A model generated the notes under the pieces. It had not been told where the DNA came from and searched no databases. It saw only the letters and a list, made by a program, of their open reading frames with translations. From positions 1 through 64,000 of the forward strand of contig DASZRW010000053.1 in the NCBI GenBank assembly GCA_035549015.1: a stretch of DNA of 64,000 bases, given 5' to 3'. The stretch is from JAFDZV01 sp035549015. Its GTDB lineage: Bacteria > Bacteroidota > Ignavibacteria > OLB7. The position numbers and the translations under genes are program-made. Positions 17,939 through 26,325 of the stretch are shown piece by piece (the first letter of the stretch is position 1; each line of letters begins with the position of its first letter).

Positions 17939-19207
17939 CTATCCTGCGGCGCTCTTCCGCTTGGCGTCGTCGAACACGAAGTGCGCATCCCCTTCGCGGC
18001 GGATCACTTCCGGCGTGATCACCACCTTCTTCAGCCCCTCCTGATCGGGGAGCGAGTACATCACATCCAGCATCGCCTCCTCCATCACGCCGCGCAGCGC
18101 GCGGGCGCCGGTCTTGCGAATCTTGGCGCGGGCGATGATCTCGGTCATCGCCTCGTCGTTGAATTCCAGATCCACCCCTTCCATTGCGAGGAGCTTGCGA
18201 TACTGCTTGACGAGCGAGTTCTTCGGCGATGTCAGGATCTCGCGCATCGCCTCGTCGGAGAGGGGTTCCAGCGGTGCGATCACCGGAAGGCGGCCGATCA
18301 GTTCCGGGATCAATCCGAACTTGATCAGATCCTCCGGGGCGACGTGGCGGAAGAGTTCGGAGCGTTCCTCGATGCGATCCTGCACCTCGCTTCCGAAGCC
18401 CATGGTGGTCTTGCGCATGCGAAGCGCGATGATCTTCTCCAGCCCTTCGAATGCTCCGCCGCAGATGAAGAGAATGTTGCGCGTGTTGATCTGGATCAAC
18501 GGCTGTTCCGGATGCTTGCGCCCGCCCTTCGGCGGGACGTTCGCGCGCGTTCCCTCGAGAATCTTCAACAGACCCTGCTGCACTCCCTCGCCGGAGACGT
18601 CGCGCGTGATGGAGGCGGAATCGCTCTTGCGCGTGATCTTGTCCACCTCGTCGATGTAGATGATGCCTCGTTCGGCCCGCTCCACATTGTAGTCCGCATT
18701 CTGCAGGAGCGATACGAGTATCGTCTCCACGTCATCGCCAACGTAGCCGGCCTCGGTGAGCGTCGTGGCATCGGCGATTGCGAACGGCACGTCCAGCAGC
18801 CGCGCGAGCGTCTGCGCAAGGAGCGTCTTGCCCACGCCGGTGGGGCCGATCATCAGGATGTTGGACTTCTCGATCTCCACGTCGTCGAAGCCGGCAAGCG
18901 TCTCCTGCGATTCGATGCGCTTGTAGTGGTTGTACACCGCCACGGCCAGCACCTTCTTCGCGTACTCCTGCCCGATCACGTACTCATCCAAAGCGCCCCG
19001 GATGCTGCTCGGCGACAGGCGCCGCTCCGGCTGCGCGGGACGGAACAGCCTCGCGTTCTGGCGCAGCAACTCCACGGAGTTCTGGATGCAGATGTCGCAG
19101 ATGTAGACGTTCGGACCGGCGATGATCGAGGTTACTTCGTCCGACGTGCGGCCGCAGAAGGAGCAGCGCACCATGTCCGACGGCATCGAGTGAATATCAT
19201 TGGCCAT
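17939..19207 (-). CDS. clpX: ATP-dependent Clp protease ATP-binding subunit ClpX
   Basis: 422 residues. ClpX is the AAA+ unfoldase that feeds substrates to ClpP. The N-terminal zinc-binding domain has its four cysteines (C15, C18, C37, C40 in CSFCGR and CDIC). Walker A is GPTGVGKT at 121-128 and Walker B is IIYIDEVDKI. The pore and ClpP-binding regions are present. It is separated from clpP by about 300 bases with a terminator, so the two are probably transcribed apart. A TATCTTTGC promoter-like element ends only 3 bases before the ATG at 19207, so translation may be leaderless or start at Met8 or Met12. Confidence 0.97.
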   Translation of the reverse strand: MANDIHSMPSDMVRCSFCGRTSDEVTSIIAGPNVYICDICIQNSVELLRQNARLFRPAQPERRLSPSSIRGALDEYVIGQEYAKKVLAVAVYNHYKRIESQETLAGFDDVEIEKSNILMIGPTGVGKTLLAQTLARLLDVPFAIADATTLTEAGYVGDDVETILVSLLQNADYNVERAERGIIYIDEVDKITRKSDSASITRDVSGEGVQQGLLKILEGTRANVPPKGGRKHPEQPLIQINTRNILFICGGAFEGLEKIIALRMRKTTMGFGSEVQDRIEERSELFRHVAPEDLIKFGLIPELIGRLPVIAPLEPLSDEAMREILTSPKNSLVKQYRKLLAMEGVDLEFNDEAMTEIIARAKIRKTGARALRGVMEEAMLDVMYSLPDQEGLKKVVITPEVIRREGDAHFVFDDAKRKSAAG

Positions 19208-19210
19208 GCG

Positions 19211-19219
19211 GCAAAGATA
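19211..19219 (-). promoter_or_regulatory. Putative clpX -7 promoter element
   Basis: Minus-strand TATCTTTGC matches the Bacteroidota TAnnTTTG -7 consensus. A start site 4-7 bases downstream would fall on or beside the annotated clpX ATG. No good -33 TTTG is visible. Confidence 0.5.
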
Positions 19220-19394
19220 GCGTTATAGTGGCGAGGGGAGAAATTGTTGCTCGGCTCCGTAGGGTCCGCGTATTCTCCGGCCGTATTGTCTGCGGAAGCG
19301 GTCTCCATCGCACCGAGCAATGAAATCGGCAGCGAACGTGCTGCATACCATCGAATCGGCATCGTCCCGAAACTGCGATCCGGTCCGGCCTCTG

Positions 19395-19433
19395 AAAAAC
19401 CGGCCCGGCATCGCATACGCTGATGCCGGGCCG
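19395..19433 (-). terminator. Intrinsic terminator of clpP
   Basis: Inverted repeat CGGCCCGGCATC / GATGCCGGGCCG (19401-19433) is followed on the minus strand by GTTTTTC. It lies about 80 bases after the clpP stop codon, in the 303-base clpP-clpX gap. Confidence 0.85.
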
Positions 19434-19510
19434 TGTCCGTGTCCGGGTTCGAGCGCGAGGAAGCGCATCTGGCGCTCCCCGGCGAAGCCTGCGGCACTCA
19501 TCGGCGAAGC

Positions 19511-20188
19511 CTATCGGGGCGATGTTGCCCGTTCGGCGGGCTCACTCTCGATCTGCAGACGCTGATCGCTGGTTGTGGACGGAATCTGCGGAAGCAACTG
19601 GCTGGCTTCCTTGCGGCTGGCCAGCACGCGATCGATCAGACCGTATTCCACGGCGTCCTGCGGCGACATCCAGTAATCGCGATCCGCGTCGCGGCGGATC
19701 TTCTCCACATCCTGTCCGGAGTGAACGGAGATGATGTTGTAGAGCTGATCGCGATTGCGGATCATCTCCTTCAGATAGATCTCGATCTCGCTCGTCTGTC
19801 CCTGCGACCCGCCGGAGGGCTGGTGCATCATGATGCGGCTGTTGGGGAGCGCCATCCGCTTCCCCTTTGCGCCGGCGCAGAGAAGCACCTGCGCCATCGA
19901 GGCCGCCATGCCGATGCAGATCGTGGAGATGTCCGGGCGAATGTATTGCATGGTGTCGTAGATCGCCATGCCCGCGCTCACCGAGCCTCCCGGCGAGTTG
20001 ACGTACATGATGATATCCTTCGCGGGATCTTCGGACTCGAGGAAGATGAGCGAAGAGATGACGATGCTTGCAACCTCGTCGGAGATCGGAGCGTCGAGAA
20101 AGATGATGCGCTCCTTCAGGAGCCTGCTGAATGGGTCCCAGACTTCCTCACCGCGAGCGGTGCGTTCTACAATGCGTGGAATGATCAT
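19511..20188 (-). CDS. clpP: ATP-dependent Clp protease proteolytic subunit ClpP
   Basis: 225 residues from the ATG at 20188 (MIIPRIVERTARGEEVWDPF), the usual start; an upstream extension to 20290 is not family-like. The serine-protease triad is complete: S97 in GMAASMAQ, H122 in IMMHQP, and D171 in DADRDYW. Fourteen subunits form the proteolytic barrel that pairs with ClpX. The C-terminal tail (about 25 residues, SQLLPQIPSTTSDQ...) is longer than in many ClpP proteins and looks disordered. Own terminator downstream and a candidate -7 element 11 bases upstream. Confidence 0.97.
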   Translation of the reverse strand: MIIPRIVERTARGEEVWDPFSRLLKERIIFLDAPISDEVASIVISSLIFLESEDPAKDIIMYVNSPGGSVSAGMAIYDTMQYIRPDISTICIGMAASMAQVLLCAGAKGKRMALPNSRIMMHQPSGGSQGQTSEIEIYLKEMIRNRDQLYNIISVHSGQDVEKIRRDADRDYWMSPQDAVEYGLIDRVLASRKEASQLLPQIPSTTSDQRLQIESEPAERATSPR

Positions 20189-20199
20189 GGTACGTCCGT

Positions 20200-20207
20200 A
20201 AAAGATA
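20200..20207 (-). promoter_or_regulatory. Putative clpP -7 promoter element
   Basis: Minus-strand TATCTTTT lies 11 bases before the clpP start codon and is close to the TAnnTTTG consensus. Like clpX, it would give a very short leader. No -33 element is clear. Confidence 0.4.
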
Positions 20208-20657
20208 TCGGGATTGTCCTGGCATCGTGCCGCGACTTCCGCCGGGGGCTGGCCCTCTCGCGTTCGATCGCCGGACGCAGGCGCAGGCACGCATGCGGGC
20301 CGGATCGGGCGGCAACTTCAGGAAAGACGAACAAGGCGGGCCCTTAGTTCCCGTTGCACAAACTTATCGGCAATGCTCCGGCAGCGTGCGGGTTATCCAC
20401 ATGCCGGCCGCCGCCATGCGGCAGATCCGCGGGGCCGGTGCCGCTTGCTTCGCCGGCATCATCTCCGCGTCGGAACGTCGATGCAGCGCGGAGCGGCTCC
20501 GGTGTGCGAAGCTCCAACCCGTCTCGCGAGGATCTCGACCCCGACAGTGTCGGGATATTCCTCTGCACTGGCCCACCGGTGGTGGTCGCGAGCCCCGGCG
20601 GAGTGGGGCGTGGCGATCCTTCATCGCGGCGCAATCGCCGCGCGATCCGCTCAGCGC
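20208..20657. other. tig-clpP intergenic region
   Basis: About 450 bases without a gene I can support. It contains a small perfect palindrome, CCCGACA-G-TGTCGGG (20540-20554), of the kind found in intergenic repeats. The region may hold the tig transcript end. Confidence 0.4.
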
Positions 20658-22082
20658 CTACTGCTCGTGGTCACCGCCGTGCTCATGGTCATGCTCATGT
20701 TCGTGATCATGCTCATGCTCATGTCCGTGCTCATGCTCGTGGTCATGTTCATGATCGTGGTCATGCTCATGGCCGTGCTCATGCTCATGATCGTGCGTAT
20801 GGACGTGCGGTTCCGGAGCCGGGATGGTGCGATCCTCGACATCCTCGATCACGGCGTAGTCCTCGAGGAACTGGATCGCCTTCTCGGCGAGGATGCGGTC
20901 GCGGATCTTGTCCGACTTGCGGAAGTAGTTCAGGAGCGTCTCGGTATCGATGCCGGTGCGCTGCGACTCGATCTCGGCAAGGCCTTCGTAGTCGCTGTCG
21001 TCCGCCTGCAGATCCTCCTTCTCGATGATCATGTCGCGGAGCAGCGCCCACTTGGCCGTGTGTTCGGCCATCGGACGGGTCTCGGTGATGAACTTCGCCA
21101 TGTCGAAGTCCGGCGGGAGTTCCTTCTTCGGACCGCGCTTCATATCCTCGATGAAGGAGCGAAGGACCTCGCCCACGAACGCGTCCGGCACCTCGAACTG
21201 GTTCCGCTCGATGAGCGCATTGATCAGCGCGTCGCGGAAGTAGCCGCTGTAGCGCTTCTCGTACTCGGAATTGATTCCCTGGCGCACGGCGTTGCGAAGA
21301 TCCTCGGCGACGGCGTCATCCTTGCCGAGAAGCTGCACGGCGAATGCGTCGTCGATCTCCGGCACCGTCATCCGGTTGATCGAGACCACCGTCACCTCGT
21401 AGTTGTTCGGCGTGCCGCCCTCACCGGTCGGCAGGTCGATGCGGAACGAATCGCCCACCTTCGTATTGAGCAGCGAGGCCTTCAGTTCCGGGTTGATGTC
21501 GTGGCGCGCAAGGAACACCGGAACGTCGTTCATCACATTCCCCTCAACCGGCTCGCCGTTCTCCAGCTTCTGCATCGTGAGCTTCACGGTGTGATTCTCG
21601 TCCGCAACGGACTCGGCCGGCTCCTCGCCCTGCTGCGCGTGGCTCTCGCGAATGCGCTGCAGTTCGGTATCGATCTCCTCGTCGCTTACCACATGATAGA
21701 TGCGGCGCGCCGGCAGACCCTTGTAGTCCGTCACATCGATCGAAGGAAGCACCTCGTAGCTCACCGTGAAGGCGAGGCCGCCATCGTCCGTACGGTCCAG
21801 CTTCGTGATCGCCGGCTGCCCTACCGGGCGGATCTCCCTCTCCTCCATCAGCTTCGCGAACTCCTTCTGCACGGCCTCCTCCTGAGCCTCCTTGTCCAGC
21901 GATGCACCATACAACTGCTTGATGAGCGGGAGAGGAACATGCCCCTTGCGGAAGCCGGGACGATTGGCATGCTTCTGCGCTTCGCGATATGCGCTCTGGA
22001 GATACGGGTTGAGCTCGTCCTTGGTGAGAGCTACATCGAGCTCGAACTTGACCGAATTGGTCTGGCGGATCGTTGATTCCAT
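20658..22082 (-). CDS. tig: Trigger factor with a histidine-rich C-terminal tail
   Basis: 474 residues. Trigger factor is the ribosome-bound chaperone and prolyl isomerase. The N-terminal ribosome-binding domain carries the signature loop NRPGFRKGHVPLPLIKQLYG. An FKBP-like domain spans roughly 160-245, and the helical C-terminal arms follow. The last about 50 residues depart from the family: 23 histidines alternate with D, E and G (HDHEHEHGHEHDH...), like the metal-binding tail of SlyD. It stands upstream of clpP in the usual tig-clpP-clpX order. AAGGA lies just before the ATG. Confidence 0.94.
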   Translation of the reverse strand: MESTIRQTNSVKFELDVALTKDELNPYLQSAYREAQKHANRPGFRKGHVPLPLIKQLYGASLDKEAQEEAVQKEFAKLMEEREIRPVGQPAITKLDRTDDGGLAFTVSYEVLPSIDVTDYKGLPARRIYHVVSDEEIDTELQRIRESHAQQGEEPAESVADENHTVKLTMQKLENGEPVEGNVMNDVPVFLARHDINPELKASLLNTKVGDSFRIDLPTGEGGTPNNYEVTVVSINRMTVPEIDDAFAVQLLGKDDAVAEDLRNAVRQGINSEYEKRYSGYFRDALINALIERNQFEVPDAFVGEVLRSFIEDMKRGPKKELPPDFDMAKFITETRPMAEHTAKWALLRDMIIEKEDLQADDSDYEGLAEIESQRTGIDTETLLNYFRKSDKIRDRILAEKAIQFLEDYAVIEDVEDRTIPAPEPHVHTHDHEHEHGHEHDHDHEHDHEHEHGHEHEHDHEHEHDHEHGGDHEQ

Positions 22083-22335
22083 TATCCTTGCTGACTACGT
22101 TCTATGTGTTGAATCGTTTGTACCGGTTGTTCCAGGTGGTGGAGGTGCGGCGTACATGCCGGGCAGGGCAATGCCGTCGCGCCCGTGCCACCGTTCCCTG
22201 CTTCGATGTCCCGAGCCTGTCCGTGAAGCCCCGCCTCCGGCCCGACACTCGAGTGCGGTTGGGGCTCGCCGTATCCGGCGAGGGGCCGTATCTGTCCGGA
22301 GGCACCATGCCGCTCGAAGCGGCGTCCCATCCGGC

Positions 22336-22420
22336 TGGTGCGGATGGAGGGACTCGAACCCACACGCCTTGCGGCACCAGATCCTAAGTCTGGCGTGTCT
22401 GCCAATTTCACCACATCCGC
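22336..22420 (-). tRNA. tRNA-Leu (anticodon UAG)
   Basis: On the minus strand: acceptor GCGGATG pairs with CATCCGC, then discriminator A and an encoded CCA. The anticodon arm is CCAGA-CTTAGGA-TCTGG, giving UAG. There is a long variable arm as expected for leucine (about TGCCGCAAGGCG) and a T arm with GGTTCGAGTCC. 85 nt including CCA. Confidence 0.97.
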
Positions 22421-22433
22421 GTGGTTCAAGACG

Positions 22434-22442
22434 TTCAATATA
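22434..22442 (-). promoter_or_regulatory. Putative promoter element of tRNA-Leu
   Basis: Minus-strand TATATTGAA begins 14-22 bases before the tRNA 5' end. The 10-mer TATATTGAAC is identical to the element before the SRP RNA gene. No TTTG is seen at the right distance upstream. Confidence 0.45.
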
Positions 22443-22731
22443 CAACAGGGTAGTGGTTTCCAGCGCCCGGAAGCGCCCGGCAAACATACGAAACATTCTG
22501 ATAAGGATGTGGATTGGATTGCCGTCGCCATCATGATTCCCGGGGTCCGAACCCCGTTCCCGCGGCGCACGGCGATGCCGGTTCGGTGGCTGCGCTCCGC
22601 TGCGCAGCCCATGATACGGGGAGCGTCCGGTTCGAATCGTTCCTGCCGCTCTGTTCCCGGTTCGTGCGCTCCGTTCTCAATTCCTCACCAACATCGGGGG
22701 TGATTCGGAATGCCGGTGCCGCGGCGCTCCA

Positions 22732-22740
22732 TATATTTGC
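22732..22740 (+). promoter_or_regulatory. Putative promoter -7 element of the polysaccharide locus
   Basis: TATATTTGC matches the TAnnTTTG consensus and lies 71 bases before the first gene of the plus-strand polysaccharide locus. The -33 TTTG is not evident. Confidence 0.5.
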
Positions 22741-22810
22741 AGGCTGCAAGGCGTGGTGCGGGGCTCTCCCGTTCCGCGCACCCCTTCACGATCCTCGAAC
22801 CGTTGAACCG

Positions 22811-23989
22811 ATGACCGTTCCCTTACTCGACCTGAAAGCACAATACGCCTCGCTCAAGGAGGAACTGGACGATGCCGTTCTTCGCGTCTCCGCCAGCCAG
22901 TATTTCATTCTCGGCCCGGAGGTTACGGCGATGGAGCGCGCCATGGAGGAGTACCTGGAGGTGCGCCATGCGCTCGGCGTCAGCTCCGGCACCGATGCGC
23001 TGCTCCTTGCGCTGATGGCGCTGGGCGTTGGTACGGGGGACGAGGTAATTGTCCCGACCTTCAGTTTCTTCGCCACGGCAGGCGTCGTGGCGCGCCTCGG
23101 TGCGAAGCCGGTGCTTGTCGATGTGGAGCCGGATACGCTCAACATCGATCCGGCTGCCGTTGCCCGCGCGATCACGGCGCGCACGCGTGCCATCGTCCCG
23201 GTGCATCTGTACGGCCAGAGCGCGGACATGGATCCGCTCATGACGTTGGGCGCCGAGCATGGGGTGCCGGTGATCGAGGACGCGGCGCAGGCGATCGGCG
23301 TGCGCTATCGCAATGGCAAGCGTGTGGGAAGCATCGGCACCGTTGGCTGCTTCAGCTTCTTCCCCTCGAAGAACCTGGGTGCATTCGGCGACGGCGGCCT
23401 GGTGACCACGAACGATACGGCTCTGTACGAGCGGATGAAGATCATGCGCGTGCACGGCGGCGAGCGCCGCTACTACCACTCCGTCGTGGGCGGCAATTTC
23501 CGTCTGGACGAAATCCAGGCCGCGGTGCTGAACGTGAAGCTCCCATATCTGGACGGCTGGAGCGCCGCGCGCCGGGCCAATGCAGCGCGCTACAACGCAC
23601 ACTTCAAGGAGCTGGGGTTGAACGATGGAACTCCGTCATCGGAGCCGGGCGTGCACGGTGTCGTGCTCGCGCCGGTGGAACGATATGCGGAGAGCGGTGT
23701 GGAGCATCACCACATCTTCAATCAATATGTGATCAGGGCGGAGCGCCGCGACGAACTGCGCGGCTGGCTCACGTCGCGCAGCATCGGCAACGAGGTGTAC
23801 TATCCGGTGCCGTTCCATCTGCAGGAATGCTTCGCCGATCTGGGCTACAGGCCGGGTGATTTCCCGGTTGCGGAGAAGGCCGCCGCCGAAGTGCTCGCGC
23901 TTCCGGTGTATCCGGAACTGACGGTTGGGCAGATAGAGTACGTGGCCTCATCCATCGCGGAGTTCTGCCGCGCGCCGCAGCCGGCGTGA
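22811..23989 (+). CDS. DegT/DnrJ/EryC1/StrS-family sugar aminotransferase (first of three)
   Basis: 392 residues from the ATG at 22811 (MTVPLLDLKAQY), the family start. PLP enzymes of this family transaminate keto-sugar nucleotides to amino sugars; some members are dehydratases. The PLP lysine is K187 in FFPSKNLGAFGDGG. Also seen: SSGTDALLLAL, VPTFSFFATAGVV, PVHLYGQSADM and the aspartate in VIEDAAQAIG. It opens the polysaccharide locus and probably acts after a 4,6-dehydratase such as the RmlB-like enzyme at 26318. The exact 3- or 4-amino sugar cannot be told from sequence alone. Confidence 0.9.
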   Translation: MTVPLLDLKAQYASLKEELDDAVLRVSASQYFILGPEVTAMERAMEEYLEVRHALGVSSGTDALLLALMALGVGTGDEVIVPTFSFFATAGVVARLGAKPVLVDVEPDTLNIDPAAVARAITARTRAIVPVHLYGQSADMDPLMTLGAEHGVPVIEDAAQAIGVRYRNGKRVGSIGTVGCFSFFPSKNLGAFGDGGLVTTNDTALYERMKIMRVHGGERRYYHSVVGGNFRLDEIQAAVLNVKLPYLDGWSAARRANAARYNAHFKELGLNDGTPSSEPGVHGVVLAPVERYAESGVEHHHIFNQYVIRAERRDELRGWLTSRSIGNEVYYPVPFHLQECFADLGYRPGDFPVAEKAAAEVLALPVYPELTVGQIEYVASSIAEFCRAPQPA

Positions 23990-24193
23990 TCCGCCGCAGC
24001 CTCCGCTCCGCATGCCGCAGCGCCGCGGCCGGCCCTGCAGCAGCCTTCCGAACGCGCCGCAGTGCGGCGACTCTCAACGGCATATCCGGTGACGATACAG
24101 TGCATGCCACGGCGTATCGTCACGATAACCAACTCGCCATTATTCGTGTAAATTGTGTCCGGTCCGGATACATCTACCCTTTGGAAGTTGAAC

Positions 24194-25318
24194 ATGCAGA
24201 TCCCATTCGTCGACCTCAAGGCACAGTATCAGCGTATCAAACCCGAGATCGACGCGGCGATCGAGGAGATCGTCACCAACACGGCGTTCATCGGCGGTAA
24301 GGCCGTGGCCGGCTTCGAGCAGGCGTTCGCTGCGTATACGGGCGCGCCGCACTGTGTGGGCGTTGGCAACGGCACCGATGCGATCGAGATCGCGCTGCGG
24401 GCGCTGGGCGTGGGACCCGGGGATGAGGTGATCGTTCCGGCGAACACCTTCATCGCGACCTCCGAGGGCGTCACGTGGTCCGGAGCGCGCGTGGTGTTTG
24501 CGGACTGCGAGCCGGATCATTACGGGCTGGACCCGGCGGACTTCGAACGCCGTATCACTCCGCGTACGAAGGCGGTGATGCCGGTGCATCTGTACGGCCA
24601 TCCGGCCGAGATGGACGCGATCATGGCGATCGCGCGGGCGCACAACCTGCTGGTGATCGAGGATACCTCCCAGGCTCATGGCGCGCTCTACAAGGGGAGG
24701 ATGGTCGGCAGCTTCGGCGATGCGGCCACCTACAGTTTCTATCCGGGCAAGAACCTCGGCGCATACGGCGATGCGGGCGCCATCACGTTCCGCGATGCGA
24801 AGGCGGCCGAATGGGCGCGCGCGTTTCGCGATCATGGAAGCCTGGTGAAGTATCAGCACATCATGGAGGGGCGCAACAGCCGGCTGGACGGCATCCAGGC
24901 TGCGGTGCTCTCCGTGAAGCTGCGCCATCTGGACACGTGGAGCGAGGAGCGCCGTCGCGTGGCCGCTGCATACAACCGCCTGCTTGCCGGCGTCGAAGGA
25001 GTGATCACGCCGGCCGTTGCCGAACACGCCGTGCCGGTGTATCATCTCTATGTGGTGCGCGTTGCCGATCGCGAGAATTTGCAGAAGGAACTGGCGGCGC
25101 GCGGTGTGGCTACCTCCATTCACTATCCAACCGCTCTGCCGTTCACCGGGGCCTACGGCTATCTCGGCAGCGCGCAGTGCGGCGACTTCCCGGTTGCATG
25201 CGCCCAGATGGGGACGCTGCTCTCGCTCCCGATGTATCCGGAGCTGACCGGGGAGATGATTGGCCATGTGGCGGATTCGCTCCGCGAGGCGATTGCCGCA
25301 ACCGCCACGATTCAGTAA
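24194..25318 (+). CDS. DegT/DnrJ/EryC1/StrS-family sugar aminotransferase (second)
   Basis: 374 residues from the ATG at 24194 (MQIPFVDLKAQYQRIKPEID). The PLP lysine is K186 in FYPGKNLGAYGDAGA. Family segments are GNGTDAIEIALRALG, VPANTFIATSEGV, PVHLYGHPAEM and IEDTSQAHGA. It resembles WlbE/DegT enzymes that make 3-amino sugars, but this is a loose comparison. It lies 204 bases after the first aminotransferase and 20 bases before the WbpP-like epimerase, so a shared transcript is likely from here on. Confidence 0.9.
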   Translation: MQIPFVDLKAQYQRIKPEIDAAIEEIVTNTAFIGGKAVAGFEQAFAAYTGAPHCVGVGNGTDAIEIALRALGVGPGDEVIVPANTFIATSEGVTWSGARVVFADCEPDHYGLDPADFERRITPRTKAVMPVHLYGHPAEMDAIMAIARAHNLLVIEDTSQAHGALYKGRMVGSFGDAATYSFYPGKNLGAYGDAGAITFRDAKAAEWARAFRDHGSLVKYQHIMEGRNSRLDGIQAAVLSVKLRHLDTWSEERRRVAAAYNRLLAGVEGVITPAVAEHAVPVYHLYVVRVADRENLQKELAARGVATSIHYPTALPFTGAYGYLGSAQCGDFPVACAQMGTLLSLPMYPELTGEMIGHVADSLREAIAATATIQ

Positions 25319-25338
25319 CGAACCAGGGAACCGGCACC

Positions 25339-26325
25339 ATGGAATGTCTTGTCACCGGCGGCGCTGGATTCATCGGCACCAACCTCGTACGTGCTCTGCT
25401 CGACCGCGGCGACCGCGTGCGCGTCCTGGATAATTTCTCCACCGGCAAGCGCGAGAACCTCCGCGACATCGATCATCGGCTCGAGCTGATCGAGGGTGAT
25501 GTACGTTCCTATCATCTGGTGCGCGAGGCAGTGGAAGGGATGGATGTGATCTTCCACCAGGCTGCGCTTCCGTCGGTGCCGCGATCCATTCGCGACCCCA
25601 TTACGACGCACGAGGTTGGGGTGAACGGAACGCTCAACGTTCTTCAGGCCGCGCGCGACTGCAAGGTTGGGCGCGTGATCTTCGCCTCCAGCTCCTCGGT
25701 GTACGGCAACACGGAGGAACTGCCGAAGCATGAGAAGATGACTCCCACGCCGCTTTCTCCGTACGCCGTCTCGAAGCTCTCCGGCGAACATTACTGCCAG
25801 GTCTTCTTCCGGCTGTATGGACTCCAGACCGTGGCGCTCCGCTACTTCAACATCTTCGGACCCCGCCAGGATCCGAACAGTCTCTACTCCGCGGTGATCC
25901 CGCGCTTCATCGAGACGATCAGCCGGGGCGACAGCCCCACGATCTTCGGCGATGGCGAGCAGTCGCGTGACTTCACCTACGTGGAGAACGTGGTGCGCGC
26001 AAACTTCCTTGCAGCCCAGGCGGAGAGCGGCGTTGCGGGGGAGGTGTTCAACGTTGCGTGTCATGACCGCATCACGTTGAACCGTCTGGTGCAGGCGCTG
26101 AACGAGGGGCTGGGTACGTCGGTCGCGGCGCTTCATGCGGAGCCGCGTCTTGGCGATGTTCGCCATTCGTTCGCCTCCATCGAAAAGTTCCGCGCCGCCA
26201 CGGGCTACGAGCCGGCGGTGGCGTTCGCCGAGGGGATTGGCCGGACCATCGAGTGGTTCCGCGCCACCATCCTGGAAGCGTTCACGCCGAATGTGACTCA
26301 TGCAGCAGGGCGCACAGATGGATAG
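25339..26325 (+). CDS. NAD-dependent sugar-nucleotide epimerase (WbpP/TviC-like)
   Basis: 328 residues, extended SDR. The N-terminal Rossmann motif is VTGGAGFIGTNL. The catalytic triad is intact: serine in FASSSSVYGN and YxxxK in SPYAVSKLSGE. The segment LRYFNIFGPRQDPNSLYSAVIPRF is typical of UDP-N-acetylglucosamine/galactosamine C4 epimerases of the WbpP/TviC group. Likely product is a UDP-HexNAc for the glycan. AGGGAA lies 8 bases before the ATG. The stop codon overlaps the next gene's start by 8 bases (ATGGATAG). Confidence 0.88.
   Translation: MECLVTGGAGFIGTNLVRALLDRGDRVRVLDNFSTGKRENLRDIDHRLELIEGDVRSYHLVREAVEGMDVIFHQAALPSVPRSIRDPITTHEVGVNGTLNVLQAARDCKVGRVIFASSSSVYGNTEELPKHEKMTPTPLSPYAVSKLSGEHYCQVFFRLYGLQTVALRYFNIFGPRQDPNSLYSAVIPRFIETISRGDSPTIFGDGEQSRDFTYVENVVRANFLAAQAESGVAGEVFNVACHDRITLNRLVQALNEGLGTSVAALHAEPRLGDVRHSFASIEKFRAATGYEPAVAFAEGIGRTIEWFRATILEAFTPNVTHAAGRTDG

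Noticed and set aside
20354..21028. Plus-strand His-rich open frames opposite the tig tail
   Set aside because: Antisense of the CAT/GAC/GAG repeat codons of the trigger factor tail; no independent support.
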